Counted from the stretch's first letter, positions 12,501-21,713 are shown. The stretch is 64,000 nucleotides of DNA from Silene conica (GCA_029255685.2 CM055311.2:1007001-1071000), one strand, 5' to 3'. Made by a program: numbers and translations. Notes: generated from the sequence alone by a model not told the origin.

Positions 12501-15500
12501 GGGTGATTCCTAAATTCCAGGTTACATACCTTTCAGCCTTGAGTAACCTATCCGTCTTAAGGTGTAAACCAATGCCCTTCCCGTATCTTTCAATCTTGGG
12601 TAGGTCATTACTAACATCCTACAAGTCTCCTATTGGTCTCATTGTAGGGTATTATAATTCACAAGAAAAGGCGAAATAAGAAAACAGACGCGAGTGGTCG
12701 ACCGACCGGCTACTCCAGTCGGCCGACCACGGCCTCGGTCGACCGACCGACTATTTCAGTCGGCCGACCGTGGTCCTGCTACAGGTCGGTTTTTCGGATT
12801 TTATTTACCTATGCGTATTATCCCCTACATCCTAACATATGAAATTTAGTTACTCATAACTGTTAAGACGAATATAAAATTGGGAATAAACATGAAGAAC
12901 ATAGTAATTAATCTAAACATGCAAGATTCAATAAGGCTTGGGATTCTAACCTAACAATTGTAATAAAAGCAATAAGAACAAAAACTAGATCAAAGAAGAA
13001 TTACCACAATTGAGATTAAGGTAGAACGGAATCAACTTTATTGAATACTTGGGAACTATTGAAAGATTGCAAAACTAAAAATATATGATGAGATTTAAGA
13101 TAGTAGAAAGATGGTATATTTGATAGATAAAAGATGCAAAACCCTAATCACAAGATTAGTTTATATAGGGTAAAAACTAAGAGTTTCCTAAAGATTCTAA
13201 TTCTACTTTATTTCCGAAAAAGACTCGCATGGGCTTCGTTCGTTCTGGTCGGCCGACCCGTTTAGCTGGTCGGTCGACCGCTTCTTGTTGGACTTCTCTT
13301 ATTTCCGGCCTTTCTTGGAAATTGGGCTTCATGAAAATCAGGCCTGGTCGGCCGACCCGTTTGGGTGGTCGGTCGACCGCTTCCTCTGGGAAGTCTTCGG
13401 TTTTCCTCTTGGTTTGACTTTTGGTACTTGATTTTGACTCCAGTTGACTTTCCATTTATTCCTTAATTGAGCAAAAGACTTGAGGATACGAATTTGGTGC
13501 TAAATTGCTTCTTTTCCGCATAAATCTGCAAAAAATGCATAAAAATACGAAAGTACGCAATTTGTGGGAAATAAAGGCTAAAACATAGTAAATGAGCGAC
13601 CAAATACGTGTAAAAATAGATGTAAAACATCATAAAATAGACACGTATCAAATTCCCCAAACCAAACCCTTGCTTGCCCTCAAGCAAGAAATAGACTCGA
13701 TCTTAACTAATGGAACGATTTCAATCTAAGAGCGAAATTTACATGTTAGCCTATACCAATGCCAAGAACAAAATGAGATAATATTCAAATCATGCAAACG
13801 AGTTATAGGGTTGTCAAACTTGAAAACATAAAGACTATAGAGACTTATACCATGGACTCTCGCGGTACGCTCGAGACACTCATGAAGCAAAGGGTGAGTA
13901 TATGTAAAAGATAGAAAGAAGTATATTTGTAATGACACTCACCTAACTGCGACCCATGAAAACATGCCTGCAATCTAACATGAACAGGAATTCTACAACT
14001 TTGTATAACAATCTCATTAAATGGCCTAGATACATGCAATTGAGGTAATAAAAGATATGTGAGGTAAAAGGTAAAAGTGATTAAGATGTTTTTTGGATTT
14101 GTGGGGTTAGTAGCCAAGCTAGTAAAACCGATTCCCAATAACATATTTCACAACTTTTTGATATTAAGAAAGTGCCTTTTCTTGTGGCACAACTCTCACA
14201 TTAAATAAGAAAGGACTCCCAAATATTTTGAATGAAGTACGGGAGTGATAACAAATAAAAGAAATGAATTTCTTGAAACGAAAATTTTTTCTGATGGTGC
14301 CAATTGGTCGGCCGACCTGTATATGCGGTCGGTCGACTGACTTTCGTATTTTCTGGATTTTTTTTCGTTTTTTCTTTTCTTTCTTTCTTTGAATTTTCTG
14401 TTCTTTTTCTTTTCTTGCTTTCTTTCTTTCTTTTCTCTTTTTGCTTATGATAGCTTACAAACCAAGATGCCTCAAAAAAAAATCCAATGACCACAAATAC
14501 TAGCTTGGAAGGGTAGGCTAAGTATGGGATGTAGTTTTGGGGGAATAAAAAGGCAATTTTGGCTATGTGAAGCTTATGGGTAAATATGAGAAAAGGGATC
14601 CCAAATGCACGTATCAAGACTCACAAAACGAGAAAGTAAAACAAGTATATAGCAATTCAAGCTCATGTTTATGCATATTGATGTAACATGTTCCAAGGGG
14701 AGTACTACTCACATCCTAGACAACCGGTTTAATAATGAAACCAGGAATAAGGCTCTAAAACTCAGAATGTATAGTAGGTTGCCAAGGTATAAGTCAAGTC
14801 TCAAGATATGCAAGTTGACAAAAACTCGTAGATATGCAAAAGACTCTCATACTAAAACAAGTTGACAAGGCAAGGTAAAGGCATAGACATGTAAGATAGC
14901 TAAATCATCCTTGAAATACTTTCGTTCCGACTCGACCTATATGCTAAAATAAACGTGCATTTTTTGGATTTTTTGAATTTTTTAAATTTTTTTTTTTTTT
15001 TGGATTTTTGTATAAATAAGGAAAATAAAGAAAAGAACGATGCAAGACAGAAATGCAGTAAACGTGTGACAAAATGCAATGCATGTAACATGAAACCATT
15101 CCCCAAACCAACCCGCACAATGTCCCCATTGTGCATTAGCCCAAGTAAAGGTTTCAGAAAAATTAAAAGACAAATGCAAGTAGAATAGAATAAAGGAAAA
15201 ACTGGAAAGAACTCACTGGGTTAAAAGATGCATGAGAAAAACCTCCCAAACCAGCGTAAGCTGGGAGGTTTTGGTGGCCAGCAGTGTCACTCAAATGTCC
15301 AAGTTGATTTCACGAGTTCTAAGGAAGAGAAACGAAAGACTGCAGTGGACATTAGGTCGACCGACCGGTGTTTCTGGTCGATCGACCTCCTGTGAACAGC
15401 GGAAAAATCTGCGATACAGCGCCTCTGGTCGACCGACTGATGATTCTGGTCGGTCGACCAGTGGAGTTCTGGAGGTCTTCGTTTTTTTTCTCGTAAATCC

Positions 15501-18500
15501 TGAAAAAACAAGAAAATAAGCGCGCCCAACAATGCGCGAGATCCCAGAACAAGTCCAAAAAGTCTTAACTACGCAAACACAAAAAAAAAATGTCCTAAAA
15601 ACTTAAAGAAAGCAAGCAAGAAAGTCTTAGCAAAACAAAAAAAAAATATCTTAAGAAGAACAGAAACGAGCAAAAAGAAGAAGTCATCCGCGAAGGATTC
15701 GGCGTTTCTTTGACCAAGGGCTCTGACTACAGGCTACTCCTTCAGCTATGGTGATTTGGATAGATGATTTTCTCTCCACCATGTAGATGGGTGGGTCATC
15801 ATCCATAGCTCTAGCCATCCATCTCCTAGGGTTGTCGACTCCCAAGTCGTGGGTCGACACCTTCCTTGGTCTCTTCTTCCTTGGGCTCTTCTTTTCAGCC
15901 AAATGATCACTTGCTTGAGTGACCTCGTTCTCTACAGCATTTGATCGAGTAAGTGGTACTACTCGATCGAGAACATCTCTCTTCCTACTGCCTATAGACT
16001 CTGTCACTAGTGCTGCAATATCTGGAGCATCCAAATCAGCCTCCTGAGCAAGAGATTCACCTGCACATGCCTCAAAACACATCAAAGCCTCCGAAGGATC
16101 CTTTGTAAAGGATCCTTGTACATAACATTCACTAATATTATTAAAAACATCAGAGTTGTCAATAGAAGAATCCTGCAAAACACAAGGTTCATCAACCGAG
16201 GGTTCAAACATGTTAGGAATATGTTCATTACTAACACCTACAGAAATAGGTTGGTCAGTCAAGGGGTGAAAGTCTAACTCATCATCTGTATCTAAATCCA
16301 AGTCAGTATCATCAACGGGGAGGCAGAGGGAATCAAATAACCTATCATTCTCATCCTTAAGAATGAGCGACTCTTCAGTAATGGGTGTGATAGGATCACA
16401 CTCAACAGGAATATCCGGGTTACTAATATCAATGCCCTCATACCCCTCCGTATCTGCACCGGCTCGCATTAGGTGTTTGAGAAGCTCCCATTGCTTCTCA
16501 CAGGGTAGGTCTAAAAATTCCCATTCACAATTTCTCTCAATCTCGATCAAGGTCTTAACAGTAACTCCATCATATAAGATACGACAAACCTCCCCAATAC
16601 TAATAGGATAGCCAAATTGAGAAAGGAAGGAGATTAATCTATCACAATAGAAATACAAAGGTTCATGCTCGAGTTGTGGGAAAGGGGCGATGGTCATGAC
16701 AGCGAAAGAAAAAGGGAAAACATAAACAAAAAACAATAAACACTGGCGTCACCTCCCCGGCAACGGCGCCAAAATTTGATGCCCGTCGTTGAGGGTACCA
16801 AAGATAAATTTATAATTCCTAACTTTAACAATAGATAGTGAAAGTCAGGGTCGAACCACAAGGAGGTGGGGAATGTTTATTGTCTTAATGTTAATGTTTG
16901 AAGGTAACAATTTTAGGGGTTGATTGGTTGATTACTATAACTAAGGCAAAGATTAAAATAAAACAAGAATTAAAAAGATGAGAATAAAATATAATAAAAG
17001 GGATGCTAGGATGTTCGGGTAATAAATAGCTAAGGTAAAATAAATCCTAAGGTCAACATGTATTGCAGTCGCGTAAGGGGGTGTAACATAACTTTTTAGG
17101 TCTATGCTACCTAATAGCTCCTTTCGGCCTATGCTATTAGTTCCTAGGTCTCACGATTATTGGGTGTCAACAATAAGGGTGATTCCTAAATTCCAGGTCA
17201 CATACCTTTCAGCCTTGAGTAACCTATCCGTCTTAAGGTGTAAACCAATGCCCTTCCCGTATCTTCAATCTTGGGTAGGTCATTACTAACATCCTACAAG
17301 TCTCCTATTGGTCTCATTGTAGGGTATTATAATTCACAAGAAAAGGCGAAATAAGAAAACAGACGCGAGTGGTCGACCGACCGGCTACTCCAGTCGGCCG
17401 ACCACGGCCTCGGTCGACCGACCGACTATTTCAGTCGGCCGACCGTGGTCCTGCTACAGGTCGGTTTTTCGGATTTTATTTACCTATGCGTATTATCCCC
17501 TACATCCTAACATATGAAATTTAGTTACTCATAACTGTTAAGACGAATATAAAATTGGGAATAAACATGAAGAACATAGTAATTAATCTAAACATGCAAG
17601 ATTCAATAAGGCTTGGGATTCTAACCTAACAATTGTAATAAAAGCAATAAGAACAAAAACTAGATCAAAGAAGAATTACCACAATTGAGATTAAGGTAGA
17701 ACGGAATCAACTTTATTGAATACTTGGGAACTATTGAAAGATTGCAAAACTAAAAATATATGATGAGATTTAAGATAGTAGAAAGATGGTATATTTGATA
17801 GATAAAAGATGCAAAACCCTAATCACAAGATTAGTTTATATAGGGTAAAAACTAAGAGTTTCCTAAAGATTATAATTCTACTTTATTTCCGAAAAAGACT
17901 CGCATGGGCTTCGTTCTGGTCGGCCGACCCGTTTAGCTGGTCGGTCGACCGCTTCTTGTTGGACTTCTCTTATTTCCGGCCTTTCTTGGAAATTGGGCTT
18001 CATGAAAATCAGGCCTGGTCGGCCGACCCGTTTGGGTGGTCGGTCGACCGCTTCCTCTGGGAAGTCTTCGGTTTTCCTCTTGGTTTGACTTTTGGTACTT
18101 GATTTTGACTCCAGTTGACTTTCCATTTATTCCTTAATTGAGCAAAAGACTTGAGGATACGAATTTGGTGCTAAATTGCTTCTTTTCCGCATAAATCTGC
18201 AAAAAATGCATAAAAATACGAAAGTACACAATTTGTGGGAAATAAAGGCTAAAACATAGTAAATGAGCGACCAAATACGTGTAAAAATAGATGTAAAACA
18301 TCATAAAATAGACACGTATCACCTACGAGCCGTCTCTTGTAAGTAAATTGCAATCACAACTTGACCGAGAAAGAGCGGAAAGAGATGAGGAAATGCGGTT
18401 GATGAGAGAACGTCTTAAGGCCATGGAGACGTATTTCTACTCTTGCAACCCCGGTTCACAACCATTTAATGAAGATCCTAATGATCCAAGAGGAAAGGGA

Positions 18501-18545
18501 GGCGACGGTAGTGGAGCTAGCATGGGATTTCAAGCAGTTAATTAG
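6598..18545 (+). CDS. TNPA/Ptta-type CACTA transposase gene, last exon split by a retroelement
   Basis: Exons read with GT-AG introns and consistent phase: 6598-6788, 6876-7002, 7085-7214, 7302-7459, 7534-7701 and 7796-7966, continuing after the insertion at 18327-18545 (stop TAG). They give about 387 residues. The N-terminus is Gly/Arg-rich then acidic. The middle (WGKASKAQKEAWF, then KLVDGYKKGMVYGAGQAH) resembles the plant En/Spm Ptta transposase family (Transposase_24). The C-terminus (QLDRERAERDEEMRLMRERL) is a charged coiled coil. Family members are thought to bind the subterminal repeats and assist the TNPD transposase. Dropping the insertion and one cctac copy restores the frame exactly, which confirms both ends of the cargo. 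As it stands the gene cannot make the full protein. Confidence 0.85.
7967..9417 (+). other. 3' interior of the plus-strand copy (non-coding)
   Basis: Matches the reverse complement of 13651-15098 with scattered differences that become denser near the LTR. It contains an oligo-A stretch (about 8060-8105), an A/G-rich run (8630-8710), a GTCGACC-type module (8727-8768) and no convincing gene. Small ORFs occur in both copies but have no recognisable domain. Confidence 0.8.
9399..9417 (+). other. Polypurine tract before the plus-strand LTR
   Basis: The G-rich sequence gggtttggtttggggaatt directly precedes the TGATACGTG start of the LTR. The same tract occurs inverted at 13651-13669 in the minus copy. 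A close variant (ggttggtttggggaa, minus strand, about 15099-15113) lies inside the interior. Confidence 0.7.
9418..10970 (+). repeat. LTR of the plus-strand copy
   Basis: 1553 bp from TGATACGTGTC to ACGGGCATCA. It differs by a few percent from the two minus-strand LTRs, including the spacers inside its four GTCGACC-type modules (9687-9720, 9789-9821, 10301-10334, 10343-10374). The ORF regions of the two copies look identical, so the divergence is uneven along the element. Confidence 0.9.
10976..10993 (+). other. Primer-binding site, tRNA-Asp type (plus copy)
   Basis: tggcgccgttgccgggga, 5 nt (aattt) after the LTR end. This form is common in Athila/Tat-like gypsy elements and is usually assigned to tRNA-Asp. 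The minus copy carries it at 16754-16771. Confidence 0.8.
11011..12063 (+). CDS. Gag-like protein of a non-autonomous gypsy family, 350 aa (plus copy)
   Basis: An uninterrupted ORF just after the primer-binding site, where gag lies in LTR elements. A second ATG at codon 14 (MTIAPFPQLEHEPLYFY) is a plausible true start, because the first 13 residues are hydrophobic and look like leader. Residues of about 20-95 (EPLYFYCDRLISFLSQFGY and onward to WELLKHLMRAG) faintly resemble the helical retrotransposon gag domain. The rest is acidic (SLCLPVDDTDLDLDTDDELD region), and the C-terminus is basic (KKSPRKKRPRKVS). There is no zinc knuckle, protease or polymerase. The translation is identical to the minus copy over all 350 residues. 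Function as a gag-type structural protein is inferred from position and weak similarity. Confidence 0.7.
   Translation: MFFVYVFPFSFAVMTIAPFPQLEHEPLYFYCDRLISFLSQFGYPISIGEVCRILYDGVTVKTLIEIERNCEWEFLDLPCEKQWELLKHLMRAGADTEGYEGIDISNPDIPVECDPITPITEESLILKDENDRLFDSLCLPVDDTDLDLDTDDELDFHPLTDQPISVGVSNEHIPNMFEPSVDEPCVLQDSSIDNSDVFNNISECYVQGSFTKDPSEALMCFEACAGESLAQEADLDAPDIAALVTESIGSRKRDVLDRVVPLTRSNAVENEVTQASDHLAEKKSPRKKRPRKVSTHDLGVDNPRRWMARAMDDDPPIYMVERKSSIQITIAEGVACSQSPWSKKRRILRG
12101..13650 (-). repeat. 3' LTR of the minus-strand copy
   Basis: 1550 bp. Paired with 16777-18321; about 20 differences or small indels were counted by eye, mostly in the U5-side 450 bp (12125-12590 against 16800-17270). Four GTCGACC-type modules lie at 12695-12730, 12736-12771, 13248-13280 and 13346-13380. 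Confidence 0.9.
13651..15683 (-). other. 3' interior of the minus-strand copy
   Basis: Non-coding stretch between the ORF and the 3' LTR. 13651-15098 is shared with the plus copy. 15099-15645 has no counterpart there and includes a stem-loop (15238-15275, arms aaaacctc/gaggtttt and ccagc/gctgg) and two GTCGACC-type modules (15354-15388, 15426-15461). No gene is recognised. Confidence 0.75.
15684..16736 (-). CDS. Gag-like protein of a non-autonomous gypsy family, 350 aa (minus copy)
   Basis: Same 350-residue translation as 11011-12063, in its complete element context: 5' LTR 16777-18321, PBS 16754-16771, then this ORF, then about 2 kb of non-coding interior. The protein has a weak gag-like helical segment near the N-terminus, a long acidic middle and a basic C-terminal patch. 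An open frame of this size in an element that lacks pol suggests it was maintained while the family moved. ATG at codon 14 may be the real start. Confidence 0.7.
   Translation of the reverse strand: MFFVYVFPFSFAVMTIAPFPQLEHEPLYFYCDRLISFLSQFGYPISIGEVCRILYDGVTVKTLIEIERNCEWEFLDLPCEKQWELLKHLMRAGADTEGYEGIDISNPDIPVECDPITPITEESLILKDENDRLFDSLCLPVDDTDLDLDTDDELDFHPLTDQPISVGVSNEHIPNMFEPSVDEPCVLQDSSIDNSDVFNNISECYVQGSFTKDPSEALMCFEACAGESLAQEADLDAPDIAALVTESIGSRKRDVLDRVVPLTRSNAVENEVTQASDHLAEKKSPRKKRPRKVSTHDLGVDNPRRWMARAMDDDPPIYMVERKSSIQITIAEGVACSQSPWSKKRRILRG
16754..16771 (-). other. Primer-binding site, tRNA-Asp type (minus copy)
   Basis: Reverse complement of tggcgccgttgccgggga, separated by 5 nt (aaatt on the plus strand, 16772-16776) from the LTR at 16777. 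The same 5 nt are present at 12096-12100 next to the 3' LTR, where a PBS should be absent. Confidence 0.8.
16777..18321 (-). repeat. 5' LTR of the minus-strand copy
   Basis: 1545 bp from tgatgcccgtc to acacgtatca (plus-strand view), followed directly by the cctac target duplication. It carries four GTCGACC-type modules (about 17371-17406, 17411-17447, 17918-17950, 18017-18050). Confidence 0.9.
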
Positions 18546-18776
18546 TTTAGTAACTTAGGAAAAATTGTCGAACGTGGAGATTTATTAGTTTAGTTAACGT
18601 GTTCTTGTAATTTGATAACGGTTCTCATTTTCTATAAAAGGAGATTTGGTTGTTGTTTCAAAAGGTGTTCGTCACCAATTGCTGGTTACTTTCTGTCTGC
18701 AGGTGTACTGAAATTATTTCGTATTGGATTTGGCAGAAAAAAATGATTTTCATGAAAAATGCCCAGGAATTTTGGC

Positions 18777-19125
18777 GACTGAAATGATGTAATGGCGACT
18801 GATTTCAGTCGCCAAAACAGAGCACCAAAAACCAAAGCCCCTGGAAAGTCAGGGGCATTGGCGACGGAAAAGCCAGCTTTGGCGACGGACAGTATGTCGC
18901 CAAATTGGCGACTGCCTCGTTTCTGTCGCCAATTTAGCGACTGCCAGTTCTGTCGCCAAATTGCATATATGGCGACTACCCCTGCTGTCGCCAAATTTGG
19001 CGACGGATTTCAGTCGCCCGAATTTTTTTGGCGACAAAAGTCAGCGACAAAATTTTGGCGACTGTTGTCCGTCGCCATTAGGTGTTTTGCGACGGATTTC
19101 CGTCGCCAATATTTGTCGCCCGATT
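18777..19125. repeat. Right subterminal repeats of CACTA-1
   Basis: Dense GGCGAC/GTCGCC repeats, often as palindromic pairs such as gtcgccaaatttggcgac near 18988-19006, matching the left subterminal family. The 200 bp between the gene stop and this array (18546-18776) hold nothing recognisable. Confidence 0.85.
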
Positions 19126-20942
19126 CAATTTTCGTTGTAGTGACATAACCGTCGCCAACACAATTTTAGGATGACATAACCGTCACCTACACAAACTTAG
19201 GATAACATAACCATTAACCCACTCATTCAAACATACATGAGCCAATAAAAGATGATTAATACAACACTTATATCCGTTCCATGCCAAAAGAGAACACACG
19301 GGATTGAATTATGGAACAAAAGATCTAAACGCATTTCACATCACAGCTGTCCTCTGCCGTAAAATTCATAATTAATTCAAATAAAATCGAAATGATACAA
19401 GGCCAATTGGGTCAGATTAATAAGACTTTTGTCTACATTATTTGTCAAATAAAGATTGTCAAAATACAAACTTAACAGGGGGTTATTGACTGATCTTTAC
19501 AGTGTGTCAGAAACCATCACACAAAATGTATTGCTTCATAAAACGGGTTTAACAAATCATTTTGGGGCAAAACAAACTCCTATCATCATCAAAACTCTTC
19601 AAAGTTTAATTATTGGAAAGGACCAGAATATTTTCAAAGTATAAAAATGGTTTTCGAAACAATCTTTGAGCTACTGTCCATTCTGCGAGTATTTCAGCGC
19701 AGTGATCGTAAATAATTTATTGTGAACAAACGACATGCAATAAAATTACGAAATTTCAGAGGTAAACACTACATTCAAAATAAAGAGGGGTTTCTTTTCA
19801 ACATTTTCAAAGGCGGATACTCTAAGATGTCGAAATAAATTGTACAAGACAATGGACAGATTTGTCAAGGTGCTGAAACCTCATGAATTAACCATTGTAA
19901 ACAAAACACTATGAACTTGAAAGACCATCAAACTAACCATTCTCAATGATCATAACCTCATTTCACAAAAAAACCCTTAATGAATCTCCACAATTAAAAT
20001 CTCATCCAACCCAACCATGCATGACAAAATTCATCCAAACATATGATTTATTAACCTAATCATGCCACTATTTAATCAAAAACAATCCTAGTATACTAAA
20101 CATTACTAGCATATAGTCATGCAAACAAAGACGATAAAGTCGAGTAACCCATCACCATTACCTTATAACTCTTCAATAAGCATGATTTTAACTTAAAGCC
20201 ACTCCGGTTTGGACAACCGAACTAGCTACACACAAATAAACGAGGTTAGCTAAGAGAACCGTGCCTTAAAGGCCACGACCAGAGGACTATAAGGAAGAAA
20301 TATTATAATTTTATTACCTAGAAAGATGGAGGACGGAGAGAGGAAGAGATAGGCGCGAAAATCGTCGAAAACGGATAAGTAACGAAGATTTTACGACCGT
20401 TTTACGGTTGAGGTGCACAACAATGGTGTTCTTCTTGTTTTGAGTTTTGTGTTCTTAGCTGAAAAAAATAAGTAAAGGAATGAAGAAGAAGGAATGAAGT
20501 AGAAGGAATGACCTTGGGCAGCAAGGCAAAGTTCTATACTTAGCCAAGTGTCCCAAAGGACATGTGGAAAAGAGTAAAGAGTAAGCAACGAGCGTGGGTC
20601 TCGTTTGCGGATGGTCCGTGACAGCCTTTCGTATTTTCGGCATAATTTCCTCTACAGAACTCGTATTGACGTGTTTTTTGTTGCGTTGGAAAGCTAAGAA
20701 AAAGAGCTACAACTTTTATTTTATAAGTAAAAGCTAGATATGCCTTTAAAATATCTTAAAATTAGTAACAAGGACAGAGTAGCGTTTCACAAGTTTAAGA
20801 AGTATAACTTTAGGACGGACATATTAATATCATAGTCAAAAACGATAGATTTTAAATGGAATTTTATTTATTGTGGAACATTATTATTACTAAAATAAGA
20901 TTTTAATAATATATAATGACTTGGAAATTACGGGGTGTTACA

Positions 20943-21713
20943 TTCTATCTAACCAGCATAACAATAATGCAATTAAACAAAACTGAATTAAAAAGAGGAT
21001 TACCGTAACAAAGGATTAAGAACTAAAGGACTGAACTTTATTGCTAATCACATGGAATTAGAATGTTTGCGAATTAAACTAAAGAAGAACTTTTGTAAAC
21101 TAGCTAATAATAATTCTAAAAACTAAGAACTAATTGATGAGATTGAAAGGTAAAACTAGATTAGTAAAGCATAAGATATTTAGTACAAGGGGCTGATTAA
21201 GCTTATATAATATATAATTTCCCTCAACTCTTTGCTTAACCTAATAACGTCATGGGCTTAATCTCCTTTTCTGATTTTTTCAAAATCCCGCGTCTTGGTC
21301 GACCGACCGATGATGCTGGTCGGTCGACCAGTTATCGGGCCCATGAAGAATTCTGACTTTGAATTTGAACTTCTGAACTTGAGATATCAGGTGTGTTGGT
21401 CGACCGACCAATGAGTTCAGTCGGTCGACCGAAGCATCTGTAGTATCAGTTTCAAAATCTTCATATATTGGTCTTTCGGTCTTTGAAATGCGCATTGGAC
21501 TCCGTTCCTTCTCCACTCCCTTGTTCCTTTAGCCATGCGAAATTCTCGAGGGTAATACTTGGCTCGAAATCGCCTCATTTCCGCATAAATCTGCAAAATA
21601 GCATAAAAACACGAAAGTAGACGAAATAGGGAAATAACAACTAAAAACTCGTAAATGAGCTCTGAAATGCGTGTAAAAATAGATGTAAAACATCATAAAA
21701 TAGACACGCATCA
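20943..21713 (-). repeat. LTR remnant of an Athila/Tat-like gypsy element
   Basis: The right end, acacgcatca at 21704-21713, is the inverse of an LTR start TGATGCGTGTC. The last 100 bp closely resemble the U3 start of the LTRs at 12101-13650. Two GTCGACC-type modules lie at 21296-21331 and 21395-21431. The LTR is cut at 20943 by the gypsy LARD; its other part should lie left of the window. No polypurine tract follows on the right, so this is the outer end of a minus-strand element or of a solo LTR. Confidence 0.75.

Larger units (their letters stand above)
7967..18321. mobile_element. Rearranged non-autonomous gypsy insertion (two inverted copies)
   Basis: Flanked by cctac at 7962-7966 and 18322-18326. 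The order is: plus-strand 3' interior (7967-9417), plus LTR (9418-10970), plus PBS and ORF (10971-12095), then a complete minus-strand element: LTR 12101-13650, interior 13651-16776, LTR 16777-18321. The right end is a true LTR terminus. The left end is not: it starts TGGTTTCATG inside the interior, at the point matching 15098 in the minus copy, directly after a polypurine-like tract. The inner junction at 12095/12096 joins ORF-downstream sequence to an LTR end that still carries the 5 nt lying between LTR and PBS. The PBS of tRNA-Asp type and the gag-like ORF point to the Athila/Tat side of gypsy; lineage is inference. Confidence 0.85.
5734..19142 (+). mobile_element. CACTA (En/Spm-type) transposon, 13.4 kb with retroelement cargo
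   Basis: The ends are CACTACAAGAAAA at 5734 and its near-inverse ending gttgtagtg at 19142, flanked by the 3-bp target duplication aca (5731-5733 and 19143-19145). Subterminal regions are packed with GTCGCCAAATTTGGCGAC-type repeats (5755-5985 and 18777-19125). Without the 10.36-kb insertion the element is about 3.05 kb and encodes only a TNPA/Ptta-type gene. With no TNPD catalytic gene it is a non-autonomous derivative needing transposase in trans. It sits inside the 5' LTR of the gypsy LARD. Confidence 0.95.
1..20942 (-). mobile_element. Non-autonomous Ty3/gypsy LTR element (LARD type), left end outside window
   Basis: On the minus strand the order is 5' LTR (right), primer-binding site, about 3.5 kb interior, polypurine tract, 3' LTR (left, cut by the window edge). 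Positions 1-1199 match 19744-20942 with only two substitutions and no indel, so the pair are the two LTRs of one young element. The LTR begins TGTAACACCCCG and ends TTGTCACA on the minus strand, and the primer site matches initiator tRNA-Met. These ends resemble the chromovirus (Tekay-like) group; that assignment is inference because no protein is left. The interior has no ORF with a recognisable gag or pol domain, so it would depend on proteins from a relative. The 5' LTR is split by a CACTA transposon at 5734-19142. The right flank 20943-20947 (ttcta) should be the target duplication; the left copy is off the window. Confidence 0.85.
4681..20942 (-). repeat. 5' LTR of the gypsy LARD, split by a CACTA transposon
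   Basis: The LTR is in two pieces, 4681-5733 and 19146-20942 (19143-19145 is the aca target duplication of the CACTA). Together they make about 2.85 kb. Plus-strand ends are tgtgacaaccc at 4681 and ggtgttaca at 20942. The 4681-5733 piece contains the hairpin array at 5264-5629. Confidence 0.85.

Noticed and set aside
13177-13455. ORFs rich in VDRP/GRPT/GRST motifs (also at 15232-15558, 17809-18126, 21280-21516, 35883-36068)
   Set aside because: They read through the GGTCGACC-type modules in LTRs and interiors, in several frames and on both strands; not genes.
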